From Pyrocephalus nanus (lineage: Eukaryota > Chordata > Aves > Passeriformes > Tyrannidae), in the NCBI GenBank assembly GCA_038380795.1, contig CM076260.1, positions 34,010,634-34,074,633 of the forward strand: a stretch of DNA of 64,000 nucleotides. The letters run 5' to 3'. How positions within the stretch are numbered: position 1 is the stretch's first letter; the number at the start of each line of letters is the position of its first letter. Made by a program: the position numbers and the translations under genes. Shown here piece after piece: positions 52,021 through 62,742 of the stretch. The notes below the pieces were generated by a model. It had not been told where the DNA came from. It saw only the letters and a list, made by a program, of their open reading frames with translations, and did no database searches.

Positions 52021-53633
52021 CCAACTTGAGCCCTGATAACTGGTAATCATAGAAAACAACAGAATCCAGTGAAGAGGTCTTTCTCATCCTGCTATCAGAA
52101 TTTGCCTTGCATGTAAAAAAAAGTAGTTTATATCACAGATTTGACTGGAGAACCTAAAACTTCCAAGGATATTTCAAGAGATTAGGATCTTGCATCCATG
52201 GACACCGCACCTAGGGGTACAGCTGCATTTCTCAGGAAGAGAGGGCCAGTGTGGGAACGACCCACTGGACCCCTGATCAGTCTCTTCATGAAGTCACTCT
52301 TCACCTCTATTTTGGAGCACTTTTACAAGCACTCTGCTAAGCATTGCCCAAACACAACAGGAGGTGCTCTCAGTTCATAATGGTCAGGGCTACATTTGTT
52401 GTGGCTCTGTCCCAAAACACAGGCTTGTAACAGCATTCCAGTAGATGCTGCATCTTTGAACATACCACTTCCTAAAGCGTACAACATATACCTTCTAATT
52501 TGTATGCTAAAAACATCCGTCTGGTGGGCTGTAACACAGACCCTGTGTTATTTCGGGCAGTCTGAACAGCAACAAAACACAAATATGTCTTAAGGCCAGA
52601 GGGGGCCCAAGACAGATTAAAGCCAATTTATGCTTAGTGTCCATTTGAGATGGTGTGTTGAACATATGGTCCAAGGGTTTGATATGTGCCTATGATTTCT
52701 TCAGCAATACAGGAATTGCATACTGACCGCTGTGTCTTCCTGGATGCCACAAAGTCCCAGCCTGAGGTTGCCCTCTGTAAAATGCAGTCTTTCAGGTTAC
52801 AGCTTCTTAACATGGAGATGTGCACGTACGCACAATGAAGCTATCATTTTACAGCACAGGAGATCCTCTGCACTAGCACATGGCATATGCAATCAGGCTG
52901 TGTTTACTCCCTCTGGCTCTGAGACCATCTGGCACTAGTGAAGTCTATTATCATCCAAAAAAGGGTGCCCGCATCCAAAGTACATGTTGGGCATGGTGCC
53001 TGGCCCGTGCTAATTCTCAAAACATGCCCAGGAACAGTTTGGAAGAGGCCTGGGCTGACTGCCCAGGGACAAACTATTCCAGAGACTGCTAAACAATTTA
53101 GTAGTGTAGACAATGAAGTTAGTGCTTCGACCTGTCTTCTGGCACTGTGTAATTTCTAGTTTAAGCAAAGCCTGCAACTGCAATGATAAAGGTTGTCTTT
53201 TTCATGAAGCACACTTCTGTCTGAGTGGGATAAAGTACTTCACATCTACTGCATTCGAAGAGCATCTCCAGAGATTAAAAGACTTCTACAATTCAAATTA
53301 AACACAAATTGCTATATCCTGGGAACACTCCAGACTGAATACTTGTAAGTGCAATGACGAACTGATAAAGGAAAGATCCATTTCTAATATCCATCACTGT
53401 AAGTTCAACACATGTAGATCTTCATAGTGGGCAGAGCTCTAGAGGAGCTCAGGCAAACTGAGGGATGAAGGGGTGTGTAGAGGAACAGGTATGTGCAGCC
53501 AAGCCATAGAAAACATTCAGCTGAGTAATCTAGATCCAAACAGCTTTCAAGATGTTGGGGCATCATATCCGTAGTGGTGAGCATGGTTTTTACTCCTTTA
53601 GTTTTCTCAGATTTATGAGGAGAACACTTACAA

Positions 53634-53690
53634 AGAAACAAAACAAAACAAAACAAACAAACAAACAAAAAACACACAAAAAACCCCCCA
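53634..53690. repeat. CAAAA/CAAA simple repeat
   Basis: AAACAAAACAAAACAAAAC passes into four CAAA units, then A6 runs with CACAC and a C7 run near 53683. The minus strand gives a false F-V-L-F-L frame. It is low-complexity sequence. Confidence 0.9.
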
Positions 53691-54752
53691 CAACCCAGAC
53701 CAAAATAAAAGACTCAAAATAAACAGAGGCTTTAAAGGTTCCTCATGCCATTTTAAACAGAGTAAGTGCAAACAAAAAAAATCATATTCACCCATTTATC
53801 CTAGATTAAGTGCTAAGAAACTGGAATACAAGTTTCTATAAACATAAATTGTTTTTCTGATTCCAGCAGTCATGGAGATACCACAACACAAGATGCTTTC
53901 AAAATGCCATTTCTTCTGATTCTTTTATTTTTTTCTTTTTAAATTGTTCCCAGGAATTTGAAGAGTATGCCACTTCTATAATAACCACTGTCATTTCCTG
54001 AAATAATTAGAAGAATAGTTGGCTTTAATAACTTCATTTATCAACATACACATGTGCACACCCACGGGACAGTGACATTTTACATGGCAACAGTCAGTGC
54101 AAAGAAACTAAAGAGTGGAAAGGATTTCCCTGGACCACTGGCTTCAGCTATCTACAACTGCAGCTGACCATGACATATGGTTCCAGACATTTACCAAGAT
54201 CCATCTTCATAAATATCAGAGATTTTCCTGAATTTTAGCACTCTGACAATCAGATACCTTCTTCTAAAGTCACTCACAGCAAGTGCACACCATTACTCCT
54301 CATGCTATCATTGTCATTGCTGAAATCTCTCTACTCTCTCCTCTACTATTTCCAGGGACAAGGCCTATCCCACTCTCAGCTCTGGGACCAACCGAATCCC
54401 TTTAGAATATGTTGACGCTGTTAATGATAAACCTCTTTGCACTATTAATGGCAAACCTTCAATAACTAGCACATATCTTTTGACATGAAGTTATCTCACC
54501 AAGGTACCAGATTAACTTGGCTGTTTTCTTTCACTGCAATAGCTTTCACTCTTTATTCTAATACTCTGCAAACCATTCGAGTCAGATTAATGGACGTGAA
54601 GTTGCAGTTTTCCCTTTTGTAGATATAGGTATTACAATAAAGGAGAATATAAAGATAATTTCATGAGCTCACAAAAACAGTGTTAATGAAAAACATACAA
54701 GTTCTTTATCCTGCATATTTTCTTGTTTCTTATTTTCAGGTTTATTTGCAAG

Positions 54753-54822
54753 GGGTTTTTTTGTGGTTTTTGTTTTGGTTTGTTTTTTTTGCTGTTGTTG
54801 ATTGGTTGTTTGGGGTTTTCAA
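54753..54822. repeat. T/G-rich low-complexity tract
   Basis: The plus strand is almost entirely T and G for about 70 bases (GGGG, TTTTTTT, GTGG, TTTTTG, GGTTTG and similar), including four separate runs of two to four G. No regular unit is present. A G-quadruplex is conceivable but the G runs are short and widely spaced. Confidence 0.8.
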
Positions 54823-56936
54823 ATTGTTATTTGTATGAAGACGGAGTCAGCAAAGAAGCTAATACAATACTGGAGAAAAAACATAGAAAATTTAATTTTT
54901 TAGTCTTCAGTTTTGCACTGTTGCCTTATAGGATAAAGACCTTTCAGTTACAAGAACAAATTGTGTCACTGACTTTTTCTAAAAGAAAACATTAAAAATC
55001 CAGATTTTTTTTTCTTCAGAATCAACAAATCCCACTGAATGAATATCCACAGGAGTCTCAGAGTATTACTGCAGTACAGATAATAGTCAATTACTTTATT
55101 GAGTTGACTCTGAGATTCAATTCACTTGCAAGTCTCAATGAGTATATGTACTTCTGCCTCTAAAGCTGAAGTGGTCTTAGCAGATCGTAAAAGAAAAGGC
55201 ACTTTTTTACCCATTACTGGAAACAACTTAAGTTTGGATTTAATTTAAATTTAAATGGACATTCAGTGAAGAAAGCTTCAGCTGAAAACAATTTGTTTGT
55301 AAATGTTATAAGCAACTGAAAAAAGAAATGGACTGAAAGTTAGACTCTAACCATAACTCTAGGAGACATTTGTCTACCCAGATTTGCTGAGAAATTTTCA
55401 AAGTAGCTCTGCAAGTACAGTTGATTTGTGCATGCTCACAGCTACATCATGTCACACGTACGAGCGTCACGTGAGACATATCATGGGTCAGTCACCCGAG
55501 CTTCTCACTGTGGGCACTGCTTTTGAGTAAAACCGCAGGCAGAAACACGGTCACAATTATGCCAGCACTTAACCTCGCTGCAGTTCTTTTATATTTAAGT
55601 TTTGCTGCCTTTCCAGAGCTGTGCATCTATTACTACAGCTACTGTATTTGGGCTAAGTTTCTGTATTCCTTCCAATTTTGCATAAATCGGAAGCTAGGGC
55701 TGCCTGGCATCTAAATTAATTTTTTTGTTGTAAGCAGCTTCCACAATCTCCATCAAACACAGGTCTTTTCTTACTTCTGCCACCTCTATAATTGCAATGA
55801 TTTCTTCTCTCAGTTCAAGCAGTTTCCTGACCTTCTTGAAAATTTCCTAAATGTATTTCTCTCTGTGTGCCTTTTACCTTTCTGTCAGCATCTACTTTCT
55901 GAGACTATCAGACAATCCTTGCAATTTCCTTTCTTATACTATTAAAGTATATTATTATGTATTATCTTATTTATAAAAGTAGACAAACATAAATACCAAC
56001 CTGCTCATATCCCTAGGTCTTTGCATTGATTTTCAGTGGAGCTACATTATCTACCTTCTTCATTTTATCATGCTTTTCTGCTTATGGTTAGTTCCATTTG
56101 GTTCTCTGTGCCCTACCTATGCAGAGATTCGTTCAACTGTCTTGTGAAACTTAAACAATAAACTCTTCAGAGTATGAACTATTTGCTACTCTCACATTTG
56201 TCTTTACTTGTTTTGTAGAGTGCTATGTATGCCTAAGTTTGAAATACTAAGAGCCAATGCCATTAACTCCTCAAACCCCAAAGTCACATACCAGGTTGAT
56301 TTTAAGACTGTATATTCTGCATAAGGTATGTTTCCCACAGTCTGGGGAATAGGATGACTCCAGGGACTGCATTCATACCTCTCTCTTAATTTAAACATAC
56401 TGAGGCAACAAATGTCCGCATGAACATGGCATGTCGTACGTATCGTTACCTAAGACTATTTGAGAGATGCCATAACAAAAGCAAGTTTTTGAACCTTTGT
56501 CATCTTCAAGTGACAAAGTTTGCTGTGGACACAGGTGTCCAAGCTCACATTATACACTCCCACTGGGTGCTGGTGCTGCTGTATAGACTTGATGAGAGTC
56601 TGAAGAGAAAAACTGCTCTTGGAAAACTGTCTTGGGAGCTGATTTTGTCATCAGCAGAATCACATGGTTTCTGCTGAATGTCTACAGTAATTCAGTAGTT
56701 CACCACACAGAAACACTTTATATCACTGATACCATACCATCTCCTAGTAATTTCAAAATAAAAATATGTTACAACACCACAATATATACTGTAATATGTT
56801 ACACATATTACTAATCCAAGAAGATATCTGTATGGTTAAACTACTGTCTAGTATCTTTATTTATTTTATTTTATCATTTATTTTATTAAATCAAAATTTA
56901 TTTCTAATTCCCTTTGTCAGAGCAGCTATACATATT

Positions 56937-56960
56937 AAAAAAAAAAAAAAAAAAAAAAAA
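56937..56960. repeat. Poly-A run of 24
   Basis: Twenty-four A residues follow CATATT. An ATTAAA occurs about 50 bases upstream, which is rather far for a polyadenylation signal, and no repeat body or flanking duplication is apparent. I list it as a simple repeat. Confidence 0.9.
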
Positions 56961-57653
56961 GAGAACAAAATTAGAAAGCATTACTGCAAGATTAATCAGC
57001 CTAATAGACAGAGACCAGAGATTACTTATGAGCTGTACACAAGCAACATTCTTCTTCCCATTTTGGAGGTGTACTCTGTAACAATGTTGAGTTCCCATCT
57101 TGAAGTACTTACATATATTCAGGCCTCCCTTTCCTCATAGCACTTTATGTGTTTGTAGTTTGGAAGCTTCAGCCCTCATCCTGTAAGCTAATGTGAAACT
57201 CAGTGCTCATTTGGGAATAGCTCTCAGGAGAAGACTGTTGAAGACTCTGGCATGATGGGACCTCCCTGACAAACCCAGCTCTGTGGAAACACTGGCATGC
57301 CTTGATCCCATCAGTGACAGACTGAGATGCTCTTCCCTGTATTGCATCACCAGACCCTTCCACCACTGCAGTTTTCTTCTGTTCTTGACCTGCTTTGCAC
57401 AAATGTTCATTCACTCATCACTGATAGAACTACAAATCACACTTTCCTTGTTTTCTTTGCCCCTCTCTCCTGAATCCCTTTTCCACATGCACACCAATCT
57501 GTTCTTTTTTTTTATTTTTATGCTTTGTCATTTATAAATAGATGTGTTTTTCTATGTGACCTTTGGTTTGCAAAGCCTTCTCTGCCCTATGGCTCAGGAG
57601 AGGCCATTTTAGTCTTTCTGGTTTTGCAGTTCTCCCAAGAATGTAATTTCCTT

Positions 57654-57697
57654 GAGAAAAGGAAAAAGAAAAATGAAAAAGAAAAATGAAAAAAAAA
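57654..57697. repeat. A-rich repeat with GAAAAATGAAAAA units
   Basis: AAAAAGAAAAATG occurs twice in tandem before a final A9 run. It is low-complexity sequence with no associated repeat body. Confidence 0.85.
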
Positions 57698-58245
57698 CCC
57701 TCCCCCTTCAAAATGGATATCAAAATCCATTCATCCACTTCTAATTTTAGTTTCCCTTAGCGAATACTACCCTGTAATTAAAACATTGGCAGATGAGAAT
57801 ATTATAGAGTTTTGCAGTTCAAGTGAACATTAGTGTCAAACATAATAATTTTGTGTCTGACAGTCTAGTAAACTGACTGAAAACATGTAGGACCATCCAG
57901 ATTAAGGCTGGCAAGGACCAGTTTACACTGCTTCATTCAGATAGGCTCGGTTTCCACAGGTAGCATTTGCAACAGGACTAAAACCAGTGAGTAGCTGATA
58001 GAGACCAACATGTCAGGGCCAATGCTGACCTCTATCAGAAGATGATTTAACTTCATTTTCAAACAGATGTATCTGTTTTGGAAATCCCTCATTCACATAC
58101 ATATTGAATATCAAGTAACTGGACCATTACAGAACCAAGTGACCAGAATCATTTCTTCCCATCACCTAAGTACGCATCATCCACAGACCTTCAGGTTTTC
58201 CTGACCTGGGAAGAAGAATTCAAATTATTGTGTGCCATGCTCAAC

Positions 58246-58260
58246 AAAAAAAAAAAAAAA
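58246..58260. repeat. Poly-A run of 15
   Basis: Fifteen A residues follow GCTCAAC. No polyadenylation signal precedes it. Confidence 0.9.
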
Positions 58261-58507
58261 TACCAGCGTCCACAGGCACAGTCATACATGGATTTTTACT
58301 TGGAGTTCCATTTGCAGGAGACTCCCTGTGATCACTCATTCCTATCCTCACTGCCTTCCATTTCATTAGCCATTCCCTCCATCCCCTTCTATCCCAACCC
58401 TAAATAGAGCTGCACCTGCAAAACTGAGGTAGCTGTGAGCAGCATTGTAGAGGTAGGAACAAATGCCTGAGAGAGGGGAACAGCTGTTAATCATGATTTA
58501 TGACAGA

Positions 58508-58550
58508 TCAGATTGTTTCAAAGGGGAACTATGATATAGAAACAATCTGA
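58508..58550. other. 12-bp stem, 19-base loop hairpin
   Basis: TCAGATTGTTTC at 58508-58519 is the exact reverse complement of GAAACAATCTGA at 58539-58550. Short CAGCTG motifs lie on either side (near 58482 and 58559). It could be a conserved non-coding element or a hairpin RNA; the sequence alone does not decide. Confidence 0.85.
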
Positions 58551-58579
58551 ACTTTTGACAGCTGACATACACCTGTGAC

Positions 58580-58625
58580 AGGATTTTACCTTTATTACAA
58601 AACAGGGATTTTGCCTTTATTACAT
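58580..58625. repeat. Imperfect 25-bp tandem duplication
   Basis: GGATTTTACCTTTATTACA at 58581 is repeated as GGATTTTGCCTTTATTACA at 58606 with one difference, each preceded by an ACAG or CAGG sequence. It is a local duplication 30 bp downstream of the hairpin. Confidence 0.85.
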
Positions 58626-59020
58626 CAGCAAAATGCAAAGGTGCAAATTCTGGTCAGCTTTCTACCCATCTGTTTTAGAGATTTTAACCTGACAACTGAT
58701 GTCCTACAGCAGATATTTCTGCTGAGTAGAATAAAATGAGCAAGCTCAGAAATATGAGTAAACTTCAAAAAGAAAAGCCCAAGAGGCATTTAGAGTTTCA
58801 TCAGTCCGTAGAAAATCAGCAAGGATGTGTCAAGGAACACTCACCAGCATGGCACATGCTAGCTCCTTACTTCTTTCTCTTTCTACCTTACCATGCAGAA
58901 GTTTTAGCCAGGTGTATAGTCTTCCACCTTCAAGTTTTCTCTTGTATTCAGCAACAGTCAGAATTTCTCACAAGGCAAAACAGGCCTCAGGAAAGATAGA
59001 AGGAAAAATCAATCATGTGT

Positions 59021-59054
59021 CCTCATGAGGAAGATGTGTCTTCCTCATATGAGG
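59021..59054. other. Fold-back at the 5' junction of a CR1 insertion
   Basis: CCTCATGAGGAAGA (59021-59034) is separated by TGTG from TCTTCCTC-AT-ATGAGG (59039-59054). The two arms pair over 14 bp with one 2-base bulge. The right arm is genuine CR1 sequence (the start of the truncated copy), and the left arm lies outside it, so the left arm appears to be an inverted copy of the first bases of the insertion. Confidence 0.75.
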
Positions 59055-59428
59055 AGAGACTCTGGAAGCTGGGCCTATTTAGTCTAGAGGAGAGAAGACT
59101 GAGAGGGATCTCATTAATGCATACAAATATCTCAAAGGCAGGTGACAAGAGGATGGTGCCAGACTGTTTTCAGTGGTGCCCAGTGACAGGATGAGGAGCA
59201 ATGGGCATAAATTTAAACACAGAAAGTTTCATCTCAACATGAGGAAGAATTTCTTCATGTTGAGAGTGGCTGAAACAGGCCGCCCAGGGAGGTTGTGGAG
59301 CCTCTGGAGACAAAACCCACCTGGAAAAATTCCAGTGTGGCCTGCTTTAGTTTACCCTGCCTTGGCAGGGGGGTTGGAGTAGATGATCTCCACAAGTCCC
59401 ATCAACTCTAAAAATTTTGTGATTCATG
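59042..59428 (+). mobile_element. CR1 LINE, 5'-truncated copy
   Basis: The plus strand reads 'catatgaggagagactctgg', 'gggcctatttagtctagagg', 'gaggaagaatttcttcatg', 'ccgcccagggaggttgtgg' and 'ggcaggggggttggagtag', then ends with 'ttttgtgattcatg'. This is the ordered 3' part of a CR1 element with the C-terminal RT remnant and the 3' untranslated tail. About 390 bp remain and frames are broken. The tail type, a 'ggggggttggagtagatgat' kind, differs from the copy that starts 200 bp downstream, so the two are separate insertions in the same orientation. Confidence 0.95.
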
Positions 59429-59640
59429 CCGCGTTGCCCAGGGATAGGAATGCAAGGCTGTGCTTTCTTCTAAAAGAAGGAGCAAAACTGTAAGACATTG
59501 GCCGCTTTTCTTTTTTTTTTTTTTTTTCTTTTTTTTTTTTTTTTTCGGATTTATGCAGATAAGCAATTATTTGCTTTGCTTTATAAGCAGGGGAAATGTA
59601 TTTTTATATAAAGAAATAAAACAGGCTTATTTGTTCCTGT
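59429..59640. other. Spacer between two CR1 copies with a T-rich tract
   Basis: About 210 bp of unique sequence separate the two CR1 insertions and include the T-rich run at 59506-59545. No gene or further repeat is recognised. Confidence 0.7.
59506..59545. repeat. Poly-T tract interrupted by two C residues
   Basis: T4, C, T17, C, then T17 give about 40 bases of pyrimidine. On the minus strand this could be an A tail, but only a CATAAA lies nearby and no duplicated flank is apparent. I list it as a simple repeat. Confidence 0.9.
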
Positions 59641-60495
59641 GTTCTTCAACATTTTCCTAAATTACTTGGACGTAGGACTGGAGGAGATACTAAGCAAGTT
59701 TGCAGATGATGCAAAACTGGGAGGAGCTGTTGACTCCCCTGAAAGCAGGAAGGTCCTGCAGAGATACCCCAGCAAATTAGAGGATAGGCAATCACCAACC
59801 ATAGGAGGTTCAGCAAGGGGAAGAGGTGGCTTCTGCATCTGGGATGGGGCAATCCCAGATATACAGACAGGCTGGGGAATGAGGCTGGAAAGGGGTCTTG
59901 TTGAATATGAGTCAGCAGTGCCCTGGTAGTCAGAAGGGCCAAACTTGTCCTGGGGGCATCAAGCTAAGCATTGCCAGCTGCTCAAGGGAGGGGATTGTCC
60001 CACTCTGCTCTGCACTAGTGGGGCCTCACCTTGATTATTATGTGCCCTTTTGGGCACCACAATACAAGGAAGATATTAAGCTCTCAGAGAGCATCCAAAA
60101 GAGGGCAACAAAGATGGGGAAGGGCGTGAAGGGGAAGTCATATGAGGAGCAGCTGAGGTGAGTTGGTCTGTTCAGGCTGAAGAAGAGGAGACTGAGGGGA
60201 GACCTCATTGCAGTGTCATTGGTGATAGGACCTGAGGGAATGACCTAAGTTGTGTCAGGGGAGGTTTAGGTTGGATATCAGAGAAAGGTTCTTCACCCAG
60301 AGGGTGTTTGGACACCGGAACAGGCTCCTCGGGGAAGTGGTCACAGTACCACATCACAGAATTCAAGAAGCATTTGGATGATACTCTCAGGCACACGGTG
60401 CGACTCTTGGGGGGTGGTCCTGTGTAGAGCCAGGAGTTGGACTCAGTGATCCTTGTGGATCCCTTCCAAATCAGCATCATTTATGATTCTGTGAA
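59641..60495 (+). mobile_element. CR1 LINE copy retaining the RT catalytic FADD segment
   Basis: The plus strand opens in the RT palm: a frame from 59639 carries N-Y-L-D-V-G-L-E-E-I-L-S then K-F-A-D-D-A-K-L-G-G (F-A-D-D at 59699-59710). F-A-D-D is the CR1 form of the Y/F-x-D-D polymerase motif. After a frameshift, a second frame (59898-60161) holds the C-terminal part, with P-H-L-D-Y-Y-V-P-F-W-A-P-Q-Y-K and S-Y-E-E-Q-L-R. The 3' region then gives 'ggtttaggttggatatcaga' and 'gacaccggaacaggctcct', ending in 'atgattctgtg'. About 855 bp are present. The tail belongs to the same type as the copies at 10.96 and 49.65 kb. Frameshifts and stops make it inactive. Confidence 0.95.
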
Positions 60496-62620
60496 ATAAA
60501 AAACAGGGTTGGTTCTTTAAACTTTTCCCAAACCAGTTCCAAAAATCTCTACCTCTGCTCTCCTAGACCCCTAGCTTGCATTAACATTTTATTGATGAAA
60601 CACACTGGAGTAACATATGAATAGAAGTGTTTAAATTGTGCTTTTTCAGTTTTAATGTGATCTCTCTATTAGCACTTTAATAGCTTTTCCTTTGAGAAAT
60701 CTCTTGTCACAAAGCTCCTGTAGCAGTTTGCTGGTAAATTTGCTTGGCCTCCCAGTCCCTGTACAGATGGCATGTTGTCCTGCCCATTTTGGTATTATCC
60801 AAACAGGATGGTGTGTTAGTTGATAATGGACTTAGCATTCAACCTTCAATTATAGTTCTTTCACTTAAAAGGTTGCAGGACCAGCCTGCTTAAAGGCTCC
60901 TGAATATTAAAAATTGGAGCATTTTGCCTGTGCTAAGTGACTCAGGGCTACAGCTGAGAGATGTCCAGTATTTCTTTTGTCTTCAGTGATCCACAGAGCA
61001 GAACCTCAATGGCAGTACCTAGGAGGAAAGCAGGCTCTTTGCCATAAGTTTGTCTTTCCCCTGCTCTCATCTGCATGCACTGCAGCATGCCGGGAGGCAG
61101 ACAGCTTTCTCCCTCATTCCTCCAGCCTGCCCGGGGAGCCTTCAGTGCCTTTTGTAAACTCACTTCTCATGCCTGGGAATAAAAGGGTTAGTCCCCCAGA
61201 TTCCAGCAGCAATAATGCACTGGCCAAGTTATGAAATCCAGCATCTCTTTAGCATGTTCCCTCCTCCTGAGAAGTTCACTGTCTTGATACTAAGAGATTT
61301 TAATGTGCAAAGTACATGCCAGAGGAGAACATTACACACCCAGCCAATGTGCACAAAAAGCAGGAGGAATCCACTAATTGATATGGTGCTACTTGACGTG
61401 AACTTGCTTCTGCTTCCCAGCACAGGAATATTTCCAGTGAAGATATTCAAGATCATCTTGTACAGAAAAGAGACGTATCACACATGCATGCATGATTGTT
61501 CCTTGAACTACAGCTAACTTTACAGAAAGCTGGGTTAGTCTTGGCCAGGCTAAAATAAAATATTCCAGAGACTAAAATTATTGTGCAGGGGGGCTACAGA
61601 AGCTGTCCAAGTGATTAATTAACAGTAAAAGGAACAGTGAACAAAATGTTAGTGGTGGAGTCGAGTTTAGGCATCCAGTTAGATACAAGCATTTCATTGT
61701 TCTCCATCATTTCAAAAACAGGCATTTATAGCACCAGGCTGGTGTATGTGAGTCTCCTTTTTCACCCTAAAAGATCTTCTCCAGCTCATCTAGATGGTCC
61801 TCTCCTTAGTTTAAGGTTAGATCTACATCAAGTGCAGATATGTACGTGCATACTCTTGTCAGTCATATTACTATAATTTGTTATAGAAAAATAAAAGTGA
61901 AGCTGCACAAATAAAAGTGTATGAATCACATTAAAATAAATGGGAGCTTCTGTTTAGTTTGATCCAAGCACAGTAGCTTCTATGGCAATAATACAGAGTA
62001 AAATAAGTAGAACAGATTGCAAGTAAATCTCAGCTTTCAGGTTATGTACATGAGTTCATATCTTGTTGTCTAGGATTAATATCATTACAGTCCACAATCC
62101 TTTCCTCAAGACCTGAATTCCAATCATTAATGTAATTCAGACATCCTGAATTGCTGCAAGATAGAAGTCAAACAGTATTAAATTTACTTCTTGGCACATA
62201 AATGTTTTCACAGTGACAGCTCTTCATGTAAAATGTCATTCAGATTCGACAACTAAGTGGAAGACAGCAATCCCCATGCAGGGGTATCCATCCCATCAGC
62301 CAGTTGTTGAATCCCATAAATTTTGTGTGCACTAAATTAAATTCCTTGATTATTAAAATATGAAACCTGTTCGATACTTGAAATATTCCAGCTTTATTTC
62401 TCTAAAAAATGCATTGTTCTTACTATTATTATTCTCTACAGTATTTGATCAGCCTTTCTCAATGCTCAGATATGTTCAAAGTTATTCAGTGGAGCTACAG
62501 ATCCTTGTACAGTAAATCTGAATTTGTACTTTTGTTAGCTACAGTTTGGAAATTCCTTAGAAGCAGCCAGAGGACCATGGCTTGCAAAGCATCTGTCACT
62601 TTTAGCTTGTTTTCAGAAAC

Positions 62621-62669
62621 CTTTCCCCTTTTCCTGTTTTCCCTTTTTCCCCTTTACCCTTTTTCCCCT
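62621..62669. repeat. Pyrimidine tract of CCCTTTTT-like units
   Basis: Blocks of C3-4 and T3-5 alternate with only single G and A interruptions over about 50 bases and are followed shortly by a G7 run at 62680-62686. It is low-complexity sequence. Confidence 0.8.
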
Positions 62670-62703
62670 ACACAGAAAGGGGGGGTTAGAAGCAGCCTAC
62701 TGC

Positions 62704-62742
62704 CATAAAATAACATCCTACCTACATAAAATAACATCCTAA
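62704..62742. repeat. 21-bp tandem duplication
   Basis: CATAAAATAACATCCTA occurs at 62704 and again at 62725 without mismatch, joined by CCTA. It is a recent local duplication. Confidence 0.9.

Larger units (their letters stand above)
50141..59020. other. Non-coding stretch with simple repeats and a possible CR1 relic
   Basis: No gene recognised. It contains an A13 run at 50342-50354, the tentative CR1 piece at 51900-52020, CAAA/CAAAA repeats at 53634-53690, a GT-rich T-rich tract at 54753-54822, an A24 run at 56937-56960, an A-rich run at 57654-57697, an A15 run at 58246-58260 and a hairpin at 58508-58550. A cluster of overlapping short frames on both strands at 52.6-53.3 kb has no identifiable product. 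Confidence 0.6.

Noticed and set aside
52634..53301. Cluster of overlapping 60-73 codon frames on both strands
   Set aside because: None matches a family I know, and overlap on both strands argues against coding. It could be an unclassified repeat, but nothing supports that directly.
56937..56960. A24 run considered as a retroposon tail
   Set aside because: The only nearby signal is an ATTAAA about 50 bases upstream, and no duplicated flanks or transcript-like body are visible.
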